From Mycolicibacter heraklionensis (GTDB lineage Bacteria > Actinomycetota > Actinomycetes > Mycobacteriales > Mycobacteriaceae), in the NCBI RefSeq assembly GCF_001021505.1, contig NZ_LDPO01000002.1, positions 248,001-312,000 on the forward strand: a stretch of 64,000 bases of DNA, read 5' to 3'. The notes under the pieces were generated by a model. It ran no database searches and was not told the origin of the DNA. It saw nothing but the letters and a program-made list of their open reading frames with translations. The position numbers were made by a program, and so were the translations under genes. Positions 7,943-17,200 of this stretch are shown here, in pieces (the stretch's first letter is position 1; each line of letters begins with the position of its first letter).

Positions 7943-9748
7943 CTAGAAGGGGAACCAGCTCGCGAGCTCGCTCCACAGCGCGTCGAGATCGGTGACGAGT
8001 CCGCCGCTCGGGTCGAGGAACCGCAGGAAATCGTCCCAGAGCAGCAGCGAATTCTTGCCGCCGAAGTCACCGATCTCCTGCTCGTCCAGCGGCAGGTCGG
8101 GGTTCCAAGTCGGCGGCATGTAGTAACCGGTCTCGGGGTTGATCGGCCACGGCCCCAGCAGGCCCGGGTCGGTCAAGATCCCGCCATTGACGGCCAGGGC
8201 CGGCAGATAGGGGTTGATGTCCGCGAGCATGTCGATGATCTGGTTGTGGGTGTCCGCGTCGAAGGTGAACATCCCGGTCTGCAGAGCAGAGATACCGGCC
8301 AGGATCTGCTCGTCGGTCCCGCCGTTGGCATTGCCGACGGCGTTCTCCCCTGTCTGCTCGGTCAGGTCGATCCACTGCTGGATCAGTGGGTTGGGGGCGC
8401 CGATGGCCTGGATCGACTTGACGAGGTCCAGGCTGGTCACTCCCCACGGCGGGGCGATCGGCGGCATGTTGCACAGTCCCGGGCACAGCGGGCTGCCGGC
8501 GACGTACGGGTTGAAGTCGACCACCATTCCGGCGATCAGCGCCTTCATGGCCTGGAAGACGTCGTCGGAACTACCGAAGTGGAAGCCGGTGAGCGGGTCG
8601 TCGCCGTTGACGCTCCAGTCGACCGGCTGCATCAGGCTGTCAAACCACCGCCCGAGGGGCCCGAACGGGTCCAGCTTGAAGGTCAGGCCCGCCCACGGCA
8701 TCAGATTGACCTGGTTGCCGTAGTCGTCGAGGTAGACGCTGCCGTCGGGATTGAGGAGCGGATGCGTGCCCGGGTAGCCGAACCCGGGCTGGGCCTCGCT
8801 GCCCGGGACCGCGTCCATCGGTGAGCCCGGCACGGCCCCGCCCTCACCCACGCCGGCATCCGGGTTGGCGATGCCGCCGGAGGTCGGGTTGTCGGGGTCA
8901 CTCCACGGGCTGTCCGGGAACTTGTAGCCGTTCAACATGTCCTGGATCGGCACCTTGAGCCAGTACTTGAACAGGTCCAGCTGATTGTCGTCGTTAGGGA
9001 AATTGGTGAACTTCAGGAAGAAGTTCAACGTCGCGTCCAAGCCGGTGATCCCGGTGATCGGCTCGACCGGAGACATCGGGTAACACTGGATCGAGTCACA
9101 CGACGCGCTGATCGGCAACAGGGCCGCGGCGAACATCGCGAACTGCTGGCCCCAGCCCGCCGTGCCGTTGGCCAACGCATCCGGATCGATCGCCGGGTCG
9201 AAGGCACCGGAGAGCTGCGGGGCGAACGGAAGCATGAAGTCCATGATCGCCATGAAGTGGCCCGGGTCGCCCGGGTCCTCACCCCAGATATTGGTGGCAC
9301 TCGGGGTGAACCAGTTGCCGGTGAAGAAGAACGAGTTCGCCAGGACGTTGGTGGCCTGCACCTCGTTGTACGGGATGTTGACGAAATCCTGGAACAGGTT
9401 GAACGGAATGTTGAGGAATGAAGCCTCAGCCGCCAGCTGCACCGCCCGCTCGGCGGCGGTCAGATTCGGAATCCAGGGCGCGACCGGCGAGACCGGGGTA
9501 ACCGCTGCCACGGCCGTCGCAGCGGCGACGGCGGCTCCAGCTGTCGCGTACCGGCGCTGGGGCGCCGTCAGGCGGGTACCGGCAGTCGCGGATCGACGCT
9601 GTGGCACCGCACGATGCGCGCCGGCAGTCGCGGATCGGCGCTGCGGGATGGCCGCCGGGCCCCCGGCAATCGCGAATCGTCGCTGCGGCACCGCTCGATG
9701 CGCTCCGCCCGTTGTGTACCGACGCTGACGCGTCCCCCCATTAATCAC
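7943..9748 (-). CDS. Exported WGEDPGD-family protein (paralogue 2) with an N-terminal 14-residue repeat
   Basis: 601 residues, GTG start at 9748 with an AGGGGG Shine-Dalgarno four bases upstream. The N-terminus is odd: four consecutive 14-residue units of the form QRRxxTAGxxxAxP (residues 8-63), then a fifth QRRYATAG running into a hydrophobic Ala/Val core (about residues 71-85) that should be the signal-peptide h-region. The basic n-region is therefore about 65 residues instead of the usual few. The mature part is homologous to the 6353-7702 protein, with the same four cysteines and the WGEDPGDPGHF motif. It carries an extra Gly/Pro-rich insert of about 60 residues around GGIANPDAGVGEGG. Function unknown; it should be exported and cell-envelope associated. 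Confidence 0.72.
   Translation of the reverse strand: MINGGTRQRRYTTGGAHRAVPQRRFAIAGGPAAIPQRRSATAGAHRAVPQRRSATAGTRLTAPQRRYATAGAAVAAATAVAAVTPVSPVAPWIPNLTAAERAVQLAAEASFLNIPFNLFQDFVNIPYNEVQATNVLANSFFFTGNWFTPSATNIWGEDPGDPGHFMAIMDFMLPFAPQLSGAFDPAIDPDALANGTAGWGQQFAMFAAALLPISASCDSIQCYPMSPVEPITGITGLDATLNFFLKFTNFPNDDNQLDLFKYWLKVPIQDMLNGYKFPDSPWSDPDNPTSGGIANPDAGVGEGGAVPGSPMDAVPGSEAQPGFGYPGTHPLLNPDGSVYLDDYGNQVNLMPWAGLTFKLDPFGPLGRWFDSLMQPVDWSVNGDDPLTGFHFGSSDDVFQAMKALIAGMVVDFNPYVAGSPLCPGLCNMPPIAPPWGVTSLDLVKSIQAIGAPNPLIQQWIDLTEQTGENAVGNANGGTDEQILAGISALQTGMFTFDADTHNQIIDMLADINPYLPALAVNGGILTDPGLLGPWPINPETGYYMPPTWNPDLPLDEQEIGDFGGKNSLLLWDDFLRFLDPSGGLVTDLDALWSELASWFPF
9550..9727 (-). repeat. 42-bp in-frame minisatellite
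   Basis: Four full 42-bp units start at 9727, 9685, 9643 and 9601 on the minus strand, and a partial fifth starts at 9559. All are in frame and encode QRRxxTAGxxxAxP. The units have diverged from each other, so the array is not very recent. Copy number changes would lengthen or shorten the pre-signal region without a frameshift. Confidence 0.85.
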
Positions 9749-9818
9749 ACATCCCCCTCATAGTCCCCCACGGACCGTGACAGCATATAGGTGCCGCAGC
9801 CGTGGTGTCTAAGCGAGC

Positions 9819-9838
9819 AGTGATTAACTTACATCACT
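9819..9838. promoter_or_regulatory. Candidate operator (AGTGAT-N8-ATCACT)
   Basis: Six-base inverted arms 9819-9824 and 9833-9838 lie in the 152-bp region 9749-9900, upstream of the exported protein gene (minus strand) and behind the 3' end of the nitroreductase gene. The region is AT-richer than its surroundings and is the obvious promoter for the 9748 start. The regulator is unknown. Confidence 0.3.
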
Positions 9839-9900
9839 TGGGGAATGTTTTCCGCTCAGTTCCACGTAATCTTGCGCAAAGGCTGATCAAAAGCTCGCAT

Positions 9901-10620
9901 TCAGCTATCTCGCCACGCGAGATCGCCATAGCCGTTGAGATGAGCGACCTCGCCGACCGGCTTGCGGGTGGTCGGGCCGTAGCGACCACGGGGCCAACCG
10001 AGCGGCACGATGCAACAGGGCGTGACCGCGTGCGGCAGTCGCAGGATGCGCCGCACCGCACGCTGATTCCACAGCGGAAGGGTGATCAGAGACGCTCCCA
10101 AGCCCATCGCACGGGCAGCGAGAAGCAGGTTCTGCACGCTCGGGTAGATCGATCCCCAGTAGGCGGATTCCGCGATGTGCGGCATGCGCACCACCGGCAG
10201 TCGGCCCTCCCGGGCCCCCAGCCGCAGGCAGGCCACCACCAACACCGGCAGTTCGGCGAAATGGTCGATCTGCCACTCCATTGCCCGTGCAATACCGGCG
10301 ATCGATTCATCGGTCTTGATTTTTCGCCGCAATACCACGTCGCGCTGAATTTTCCACGCCTGCCGATAACGTTTCGCCAATTCTTCCTTGACGCGGCGGT
10401 CCTTCACGACGATGAATTCCCAGTTCTGTCCGTCATTTCCGGTGGGGGCGCGCAGCGCCAGCTCGATGCACTTGAGCACCACCGCGTCATCGACCGGATC
10501 GGAGTACACCCTGCGTATCGCGCGCTGGGTCATCATGGCCTCCGCCAGCGGCATGTCCAGCCGGGCCAACGCCTCGGCCGTTGTCGGCACGTGAGTGTAA
10601 GTGAACTTGGATTCAGGCAT
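9901..10620 (-). CDS. Nitroreductase-family FMN oxidoreductase
   Basis: 239 residues. The N-terminal MTQRAIRRVYSDPV (FMN-phosphate-binding RAIRR pattern) and LRAPTGNDGQNWEFIVV are typical of nitroreductase-fold proteins. The later AMGLGASLITLPLW segment is the conserved C-terminal half. The physiological substrate is unknown. The frame is open upstream, but the ATG at 10620 overlaps the preceding DUF2505 stop by eight bases, which fits a coupled operon. It is the last gene of a flavodoxin, DUF2505, nitroreductase unit, suggesting flavin-linked redox chemistry. Confidence 0.82.
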   Translation of the reverse strand: MPESKFTYTHVPTTAEALARLDMPLAEAMMTQRAIRRVYSDPVDDAVVLKCIELALRAPTGNDGQNWEFIVVKDRRVKEELAKRYRQAWKIQRDVVLRRKIKTDESIAGIARAMEWQIDHFAELPVLVVACLRLGAREGRLPVVRMPHIAESAYWGSIYPSVQNLLLAARAMGLGASLITLPLWNQRAVRRILRLPHAVTPCCIVPLGWPRGRYGPTTRKPVGEVAHLNGYGDLAWRDS

Positions 10621-11116
10621 TTTCACCCAGCCAGGTCGTGGTGAAGCGTTGGATCTCCGGAATACCTTGCGCGAATTCACGGGCAAGGAAGGTCTCAATT
10701 GGACCACCCACTAATGGCACTTTGAACCGGATCGTGCCAGTCAGCGCCAGCCTCGAGCCGGTGCCGTCGCGCTCGAGCACCGCGGCTCCGGTGCCCGACC
10801 CTGGGGCGCCGGTCACCGCGACGGCGATCTCGCCATCGACCCGGCCGTCGCCGGCCGGCGTCCACACCTCGGTGGTGACGATGTTGAGGTCACCCCGATA
10901 CACCTTGGCCAACATGCCGGGTAACGCGCCGTGGCGCAGGTCCTCGGTCACCACTACCTGAACCCGGCCGGCCGTGTCGACGTCCAGGGAATCGAGGGTC
11001 TTGCTTCCGCCAAAGGCCTCAAGCCGGGCCAGCCAATAGGAGCGGTCCCCGAAGGCACCGTGTACCTGCTCGACGGATGCAGGCGAGGCGAATGTCACCT
11101 CAAAGGAACGGGGCAT
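10613..11116 (-). CDS. DUF2505 family protein (START/polyketide-cyclase-like fold)
   Basis: 167 residues starting MPRSFEVTFASPASVEQVHGAF, with a central VTEDLRHGALPGML and the C-terminal IETFLAREFAQGIPEIQRFTTTWL. These are hallmarks of the actinobacterial DUF2505 family, related to START-domain lipid-binding proteins. No catalytic residues can be assigned. It lies 22 bases after the flavodoxin gene and overlaps the nitroreductase start. A hydrophobic-ligand carrier is a reasonable but unproven idea. Confidence 0.8.
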   Translation of the reverse strand: MPRSFEVTFASPASVEQVHGAFGDRSYWLARLEAFGGSKTLDSLDVDTAGRVQVVVTEDLRHGALPGMLAKVYRGDLNIVTTEVWTPAGDGRVDGEIAVAVTGAPGSGTGAAVLERDGTGSRLALTGTIRFKVPLVGGPIETFLAREFAQGIPEIQRFTTTWLGENA

Positions 11117-11138
11117 GACTGCTGGCCTCTCATTTGCC

Positions 11139-11819
11139 TCATTTGCCGAACAACCGGCTCACCAGGCCGGCGGCGAACTTGCGGACCTTGTCGAGCTGCT
11201 CGGGCTGGACGTTGGTGGGCGGCAGGCGCAGCCCCAGGTAGCGCTCCCGGTAGCGGCCGCTGCCCAGGTAGCTGGTCAACGCAAGCATCGAGCGCAGCGG
11301 GTCGCCGGGATAGGTGAGGTGAATCTCGTCCTGATAGCGACCGCCGCATTCCTCGCCCAGCCGGCACACCTCGGCGTAGTTCTCCTGCCAGAACTCGCGG
11401 CATACGGTGAACACCACGAACGGCTTGCCGTCCAGCAGCTTGCGTGCGTCATCCGATTTCAGGAACGACCTGATCGGCATGGCGGGCGCTTTCCACCAGG
11501 TCGGCGAGCCGATGCAGATCAAGTCGTACTCACCGTCGCGCACCGCGTCGGGAGTGCGGATCTCCCCCGTCTCGCCCCGCTGCTGCGCCTTGAGCACGCT
11601 GAGCATGTCCGGCCACACCCGGCGCAGCGGGAACTGCGCGAAACGCTGGGAGTAGTGCGGGTCGGTGAATTCGATACCTGCTTTGACCACCTCGCAGCCC
11701 CGCTGTGCGAACACCTCGCCGGCGGCCTCGAGGACCTTGAGGGACTGCCCGGAGAAGCTGTAGTACAACAACAGGATCCGCGGCGCTCGCCCGCTCCGCT
11801 CGCTGGACTCAACAGCCAT
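11139..11819 (-). CDS. Flavodoxin-like NADPH/FMN protein
   Basis: 226 residues. LLLYYSFSGQSLKVLEAA is the FMN-phosphate loop of flavodoxin-like proteins, and CIGSPTWWKAPAMPIRSFL is the isoalloxazine-side loop. The ATG at 11819 is fixed by a strong Shine-Dalgarno CAGGAGGCACAG directly upstream. The frame runs open through the adjacent 57-bp repeats, but those are unlikely to be translated as part of this protein. First gene of a three-gene redox operon; the partner is unknown. Confidence 0.82.
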   Translation of the reverse strand: MAVESSERSGRAPRILLLYYSFSGQSLKVLEAAGEVFAQRGCEVVKAGIEFTDPHYSQRFAQFPLRRVWPDMLSVLKAQQRGETGEIRTPDAVRDGEYDLICIGSPTWWKAPAMPIRSFLKSDDARKLLDGKPFVVFTVCREFWQENYAEVCRLGEECGGRYQDEIHLTYPGDPLRSMLALTSYLGSGRYRERYLGLRLPPTNVQPEQLDKVRKFAAGLVSRLFGK

Positions 11820-11832
11820 CTGTGCCTCCTGA

Positions 11833-12060
11833 TTCATGCGACGGTCCCAGCTTCGGCTCTCCTCCGTCGAGCCTCGCTGAACCGCCGGGTTCATGCGACG
11901 GTCCCAGCTTCGGCTCTCCTCCGTCGAGCCTCGCTGAACCGCCGGGTTCATGCGGCGGTCCCAGCTTCGGCTCTCCTCCGTCGAGCCTCGCTGAACCGCC
12001 GGGTTCATGCGGCGGTCCCAGCTTCGGCTCTCCTCCGTCGAGCCTCGCTGAACCGCCGGG
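11833..12060. repeat. 57-bp VNTR, four copies
   Basis: Four head-to-tail copies: 11833-11889, 11890-11946, 11947-12003 and 12004-12060. The first two carry GCGACGG and the last two GCGGCGG near the left end; otherwise they appear identical. The array fills the intergenic region between the divergent flavodoxin and methyltransferase genes. On the minus strand each unit contains ATG and a GGAGG-like stretch just before the real Shine-Dalgarno. Its length is in the range of mycobacterial MIRU/VNTR units. Confidence 0.95.
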
Positions 12061-12111
12061 TCCGACCGTGCGGTGCATCGACTGCCCGTCAAGCGTATTA
12101 GGCTCGCCGAC

Positions 12112-12942
12112 GTGGCAGACAAGATCCCCGTCGACCTGCACGGCGCCGCGGCAACCATGCTGACGACGCTCTACCTCAAGGCACTCGACGCCGATTTCGA
12201 CTCCCCCGTGCTGGGTGATCGGTACGCCAGAGAGGCGGTCGAGCGCATCGACTTCGACTGGGATGCCCTTAAGGCTCCCGGCCGCTGGGCTCCCCTGGTG
12301 ACGGTGCGAACCGCCCAGTACGACATCTGGGCGCGCCAGTTCCTGGCCAGCCACCCGGATGCGACCGTCATTCACCTCGGCTGCGGTATGGACGCCCGGG
12401 TCTTCCGGATCGATCCAGGGCCCGAGGTGGCCTGGTACGACGTCGACCAGCCACCGGTGATCGCGCTGCGCAAGCAGGTTTACCCCGACCGGCCGGGTTA
12501 CCACCTGGTGGCGACGTCGGCGACCGACCCGTCGTGGCTCGACGATATTCCCACCGATCGCCCGGTCCTGCTGCTGGCCGAGGGCATCAGCATGTACCTG
12601 TCCGAGGCCGACGGTGTGGCACTGCTGCAGAGCATCGTCGACCGATTCCCGGCCGGCGAACTGCAGATCGACTTCTACAACTGGTTCGGGATCAAGACCC
12701 AGAAGACCCATCGGTTGCAGCGACAGTCCGGCGCCACCCTGCACTGGGCCGTCAACGATCCCAGCGACATTCTGGACAAGGTCACCGGCATTCGGCTGCT
12801 GGCGGCGGCGAATTTCTTCGATGCGGAGACCTTCAGTCGGGTCCCGGCCGGGTTCCGGCGTTCCAGCCGCCTGGCTCGGGCGGTGCGGCCGCTGCGCGGA
12901 ATGCTGCAGTACCACCGCTACGCCTTCGGCCCGGTCAGCTGA
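12112..12942 (+). CDS. LCM/TcmP-type O-methyltransferase
   Basis: 276 residues. The N-terminus [16 protein letters not shown], the SAM motif [11 protein letters not shown] (near residue 89), [13 protein letters not shown] and the post-motif [10 protein letters not shown] are the signature of leucine-carboxyl-methyltransferase-like enzymes, including the polyketide methyltransferase TcmP. The GTG at 12112 gives the family's usual beginning; the upstream ATG at 12073 would add 13 residues with no homology. Its last 8 bases overlap the 3' end of convergent papA5. Substrate unknown; methylation of a carboxylate or hydroxyl of a small acid or lipid is possible. Confidence 0.8.
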   Translation: MADKIPVDLHGAAATMLTTLYLKALDADFDSPVLGDRYAREAVERIDFDWDALKAPGRWAPLVTVRTAQYDIWARQFLASHPDATVIHLGCGMDARVFRIDPGPEVAWYDVDQPPVIALRKQVYPDRPGYHLVATSATDPSWLDDIPTDRPVLLLAEGISMYLSEADGVALLQSIVDRFPAGELQIDFYNWFGIKTQKTHRLQRQSGATLHWAVNDPSDILDKVTGIRLLAAANFFDAETFSRVPAGFRRSSRLARAVRPLRGMLQYHRYAFGPVS

Positions 12943-14191
12943 CGCCGGCGGCGTGCTGATCGGCGATATCGCACAGCAGCGCGCGAATCGCCTCCACCGA
13001 GCGCTCCGGCGCCGGCCCGTGGGAGTGGTATTCGATGTTGAGCTGCCCGGAGAAGATCTGGGTGAAGTAGATGTCGATACCGGCGCTCACCGCGAAATAC
13101 AGCTCGCCGTGTGTGGTGGTCACCTCTACCCCCGGTGGTGTCCGCACCGGGGGAACCAGACCGTTGTTGCTCAGTACGACGACGTCGGGCAAGCCCGGCG
13201 GGTTTCCCACGTACTGCGGGCTGAAGTGCAACCGGGACTGTTGGATCACGCCTTCGTCGAGGTCCTTCTGGAAGTTCGTGGCGATGTCGCGAGCCATCTC
13301 GACCAGGTCGGTCTTGGCGTCGACCTCGGCGAGGTAGGTGGCCAGCCCGATCGGGTTGGTGCATCCGGTGGCCGAAACCGGCGGTGACAGAAAGTATCTC
13401 AAGTCAACGGTGTAGACGTAGGGCACCGGGATACTCAGCTTGCCGCGCAGCTGCCATTCGGCGATCAAAACCGCGGCCGACAGCACCGCGTGCAGGCTGA
13501 GGTCGTGGGCCCGGCCGAACGCGACCACGTTGTCGGTCTGGCTTTCGGTCAGCCGGCACGACGCCATCGGCACCAGCACCGGCGACGACGGCGTCTCCTG
13601 TCCGACGGCCCGCCGGGTGGGCGGTAGGTCGTAGGCGAACAGCGCCGGCATGAACCGCTCGATCCCGGAGCGCTGCTGCTTCTCGATCCCCCGATCGGCC
13701 AGCACCGCCTCGATGGACAGCGGAGCGGGTTCGACGTTGATCGCACCGATCCGGCCGGTGGTGACCAGGTCGGTGTAGAAGGACAGCATCTCTTCGATCA
13801 GCGCATACATGTGGTGGCCGTCGGCGACGGCATGGTGCACGTACAGCGTCGGCTGGGCCTGCCCGTCGCGGATGATCACCCGCATCGCCACCAGCGACTC
13901 CGTCTGGTCGAAGTGCGGGGCGGGTGGCTGCGCGTCGGGCCCGTCGAGTTCGATGACCTCGATGCCGTCGGGCATCAGGTCGTCGGTGACGAACTGGTGG
14001 CGCCCGTCGGGCAGGCGCTCCAGGCGCCCGGTGAGGATCGGATGCGCCTCCAGCAGCGCCTCGTAGGCCTCCGAGAGCAAATCGATGTCGACCGGACCGG
14101 TGACGTGTGCGGCGAGGCCCACGAAATTGTGGGTTTCGGCCAGCATCTCCTCACTGATCGCCAGCTTCCGAATGACCGACGTGGCAAACAC
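12935..14191 (-). CDS. papA5: PapA5-type polyketide acyltransferase
   Basis: 418 residues, against 422 for M. tuberculosis PapA5. The condensation-type catalytic motif is HHAVADG at residues 119-125 (H120 and D124 of HxxxD). The start (xSVIRKL), the central SxEAVLAxRGIxKQ and VIQQSxLHF blocks, and the TPPGxE segment near the C-terminus agree with PapA5. In PDIM synthesis this cytosolic enzyme takes mycocerosyl chains from Mas and esterifies the two hydroxyls of phthiocerol. Start GTG at 14191 with AGGAGAG upstream. It is 27 bases downstream of ppsE, as expected for the last gene of the operon. No mas gene is next to it, so its acyl donor must be encoded elsewhere. Confidence 0.9.
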   Translation of the reverse strand: MFATSVIRKLAISEEMLAETHNFVGLAAHVTGPVDIDLLSEAYEALLEAHPILTGRLERLPDGRHQFVTDDLMPDGIEVIELDGPDAQPPAPHFDQTESLVAMRVIIRDGQAQPTLYVHHAVADGHHMYALIEEMLSFYTDLVTTGRIGAINVEPAPLSIEAVLADRGIEKQQRSGIERFMPALFAYDLPPTRRAVGQETPSSPVLVPMASCRLTESQTDNVVAFGRAHDLSLHAVLSAAVLIAEWQLRGKLSIPVPYVYTVDLRYFLSPPVSATGCTNPIGLATYLAEVDAKTDLVEMARDIATNFQKDLDEGVIQQSRLHFSPQYVGNPPGLPDVVVLSNNGLVPPVRTPPGVEVTTTHGELYFAVSAGIDIYFTQIFSGQLNIEYHSHGPAPERSVEAIRALLCDIADQHAAGVS

Positions 14192-14218
14192 TTTCGGTTC
14201 TCTCCTAAATCAGAAGGC

Positions 14219-17200
14219 CTAAGACAGCTCGACCAAGGTCATTTCGTCTTCGCCTTGCGAGGCCATGTCCTCTTCGGCGAGCGCCCCGCGGACCAGGTCC
14301 ATCACCGCCGCGGAGAACCCGTCGGCGATCGCGCGCACCACGGACTCCTCGACCCGGCGGCTGTCGTACCACCAATCGAGGTACAGCACACCGCCGGTGC
14401 GATAGGCCCGCAGTTCCAGCGCGTGGCCCAGCCCCGGTATCGCCTCGCGCACCGGCATCGCGGTGTCGGGGTCGAACTGCACGGGAGCGTCACCGAGCGA
14501 GGGCGGCTCGGGAATCGCTCCGACGTAGGCGAAGTGAATATCGGCAGGGGCAACCGCGCCGAACAGTCGCGCGGTCGGTGCGTACAGGTAGCGGAGCAGG
14601 CCGTAGCCGATCCCGTAATGCGGTACGCCGTCGAGGGCCTCGTGGACCGAGTCCAGCAGCTGCCGCGCGGTTGCCTGGCCCTCGGCGGAGCAGGCCAGCG
14701 CGACCGGGTAGAGCGTGGTGAACCAGCCCACGGTGCGGCGCAGGTCCACCTCGGGCTTGAGCACCGAACGACCCGCTCCCCCCATGTCGACGGCAATGGT
14801 GCCCTCGCCGACTGCCGATGCCACCGCCCGGCTCAGCCCGGCCAGCAGGATCTCGTTGATCGGCAGCCGCAGCCGCCGACGCGCATCGTCGATCTCGCTG
14901 GTGTCGGAGGCGGGCAGCGTCGTGGTGAGTTTGGACAGGTCGGCCGCAGCCGGGGGCTCGGCGACATCGGCGGCCAACCGCAGAGTCGCCGACTTCGTTG
15001 CCTTCAACCAGAATTCGCGACTTTCCAGCACCGCCGGGTGGGTGGCCAGTCCGGCGCAACGCTGCGACCACTCGGCCCATCCGACCCCGACCGGCTGCAG
15101 CTCGATGTCGTTGCCGCCGAGCTTCTGGCCGAACGCGGTGAAGATATCGGTGACCAGGATGTCGCGGGACGCCTCGTCGCCGACGGTTGCGTGCAGGCTC
15201 AGCGCGAGGTAACACACGTCACCCGAGGCGCCACGGACGTAGAGCGCGGTGAGCGGCGGGCTGGACAGGTCCTGGTCGCGGATGTGCTCGGCCAGCAGCG
15301 TACGCACCGCGTCGTGTTCGGCGGTCAGCCCCTCGGGCAGTGAGTGGGTGCTGATCTCCCCGAACTCGCCGGGCTCGACTATCCGCTGCTCCCAGGTACC
15401 GGCCCGCTCGGTGATCCGCAGCCGCAGCGCGTCGTGGTGGTTGACCACCGCGGTCAGCACGGCTGCGACGTCGTCGACCGAGACGTCGGGCCGCAACCGC
15501 AGGATCAACGGGATACGCCAGCGACCGTGTTCGCGAACACCGTTTTCCAGGAAGTAGGTGATGTTCGGCGGCACGGGCGGGTGCTCCACCTCGCCGAGCG
15601 ACTGGCGGCCCAGCCCGCCGGCGGCGTAGCGGGCGGTCAGTGCCTTGGCCAGCGCCGCCACCGTCGGGTTGTCGTAGAGGTCCTGCGGGGTCAGGTCCAG
15701 CCCCTCGTGGGAGGCGGCCATGGCGACGCTGATCGCCACCAGCGAGTCGCCGCCGACGTCGAAGAAGTTGGCGGTGCGATCGACCGAGCCGACACCCAGG
15801 CAGACCGCCCAGATGCGTTGCAGCGTCTCTTCCATGGAAGACCCCGCCGAGCCGCCACCCGCAGCACCATTGCTCTGCGCGCCCGTGGCGGCACCGCCTC
15901 CGGCGCCCGACACCCAGGTGGCGCCGGCGTTGTGCTCGAGCCAATGCCGTTGGCGCTCAAACGGATAACCGGGAACCATGACGCGCTTGGGCTGATACTC
16001 ACCGTGTAGCGGAGACCAGTCCACCTCGACACCGGCAGCCCAGAGCTGGCCGAGCGCCAGCAGGAACGTGTCGCGGTCGTCGCGGTTCTGGGCGTGGTGA
16101 CGCATCAAACGGACCGCCCGATGCCCACCCGCGAACTTCGGGTTGCGGGCCGCCGACGCGGTCAGGGTGGCTCCTGGGCCGACCTCGACCAAGACGCGGT
16201 GCGGGTCGTTCAGCACGGTGTCGATCTCGTCGGCGAACCGGACAGTGGCCCGCACGCTGCGCGCCCACGTCGCCGGGTTGGTCGCCTCGCTGGGCGCCAA
16301 CCAGGTGCCGGTCAAGTTCGACAGCAGCGGGATCTGCGGTTCGTTCAGGGTCTGGCGGGACAGGAATGCGGTGAACTCCGAGATCATCGAGTCCATCAGG
16401 CGCGAGTGGAATGCGTGCGAGGTCCGCACCCGACGCGCGTTGATCCCGGCCTGCTTGAGCGCCTCGGAGAACTCGCGGATGTCGGCTTCGGTCCCGGCGA
16501 CCACGCAGCCGTCCGGGTCGTTGACGGCGGCGAGGTCCACGTCACCGGTCAGGTAGGCACCGACGGCGTCGGCGCTGATCGGTACCGCCACCATCACGCC
16601 GCGCGGCGCGGCGTGCATCAGCCGGGCTCGCATCGCCACCACCTTGATCGCGGTGTCGAGGTCGAAGACCCCGGCGACGGTGGCCGCGGCGTACTCGCCG
16701 ATGCTGTGGCCGACCACCGCGGCCGGACGCACCCCGTAACTCTCGGCCAGCTTCGCCAGCGCGTATTCCACGGTGAACAGCGCCGGCTGGGTGCGGTCGG
16801 TGCGCTCCAGGTCACGCGAGGAGCCGTCGAAGATCAACGCCCGCAGGTCGTAGCCCAGCTCGGCGTCGAAGCCGGCGACGCAGCGGTCGAAGTACTCGGC
16901 GAACACCGGCTCGCTGTCGTAGAGCCCCCGCGCCATTCCGATGTGCTGGGCGCCCTGTCCCGGAAACAGGAACACCACCCGGTCAGTGGCGTCGGCGCCC
17001 ACCTCCTTGAGGTCCACGCCCTCGCCGATGAAGACGTTCTCGCTCTCCTCGGCACCCAGTACCGCCGCCGCGTCGGCGCGATCGGCGACGACCGCGGCCA
17101 GCCGCAGGTTGTGCGCGTGCCGGTTGGCCAGCGTGTACGCCACATCCGGCAGGTTGGGCGCCTCGGCCTCGTCACCGCCAGAAAGCTCAGCGGCCAACTC

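Noticed and set aside
11833..12060. CRISPR array
   Set aside because: The 57-bp copies are directly adjacent with no spacers, so this is a tandem repeat.
11820..12158. Extending the flavodoxin protein through the 57-bp repeats (frame open to 12158)
   Set aside because: A strong Shine-Dalgarno sits directly before the ATG at 11819, and the repeats are open in more than one frame on both strands.
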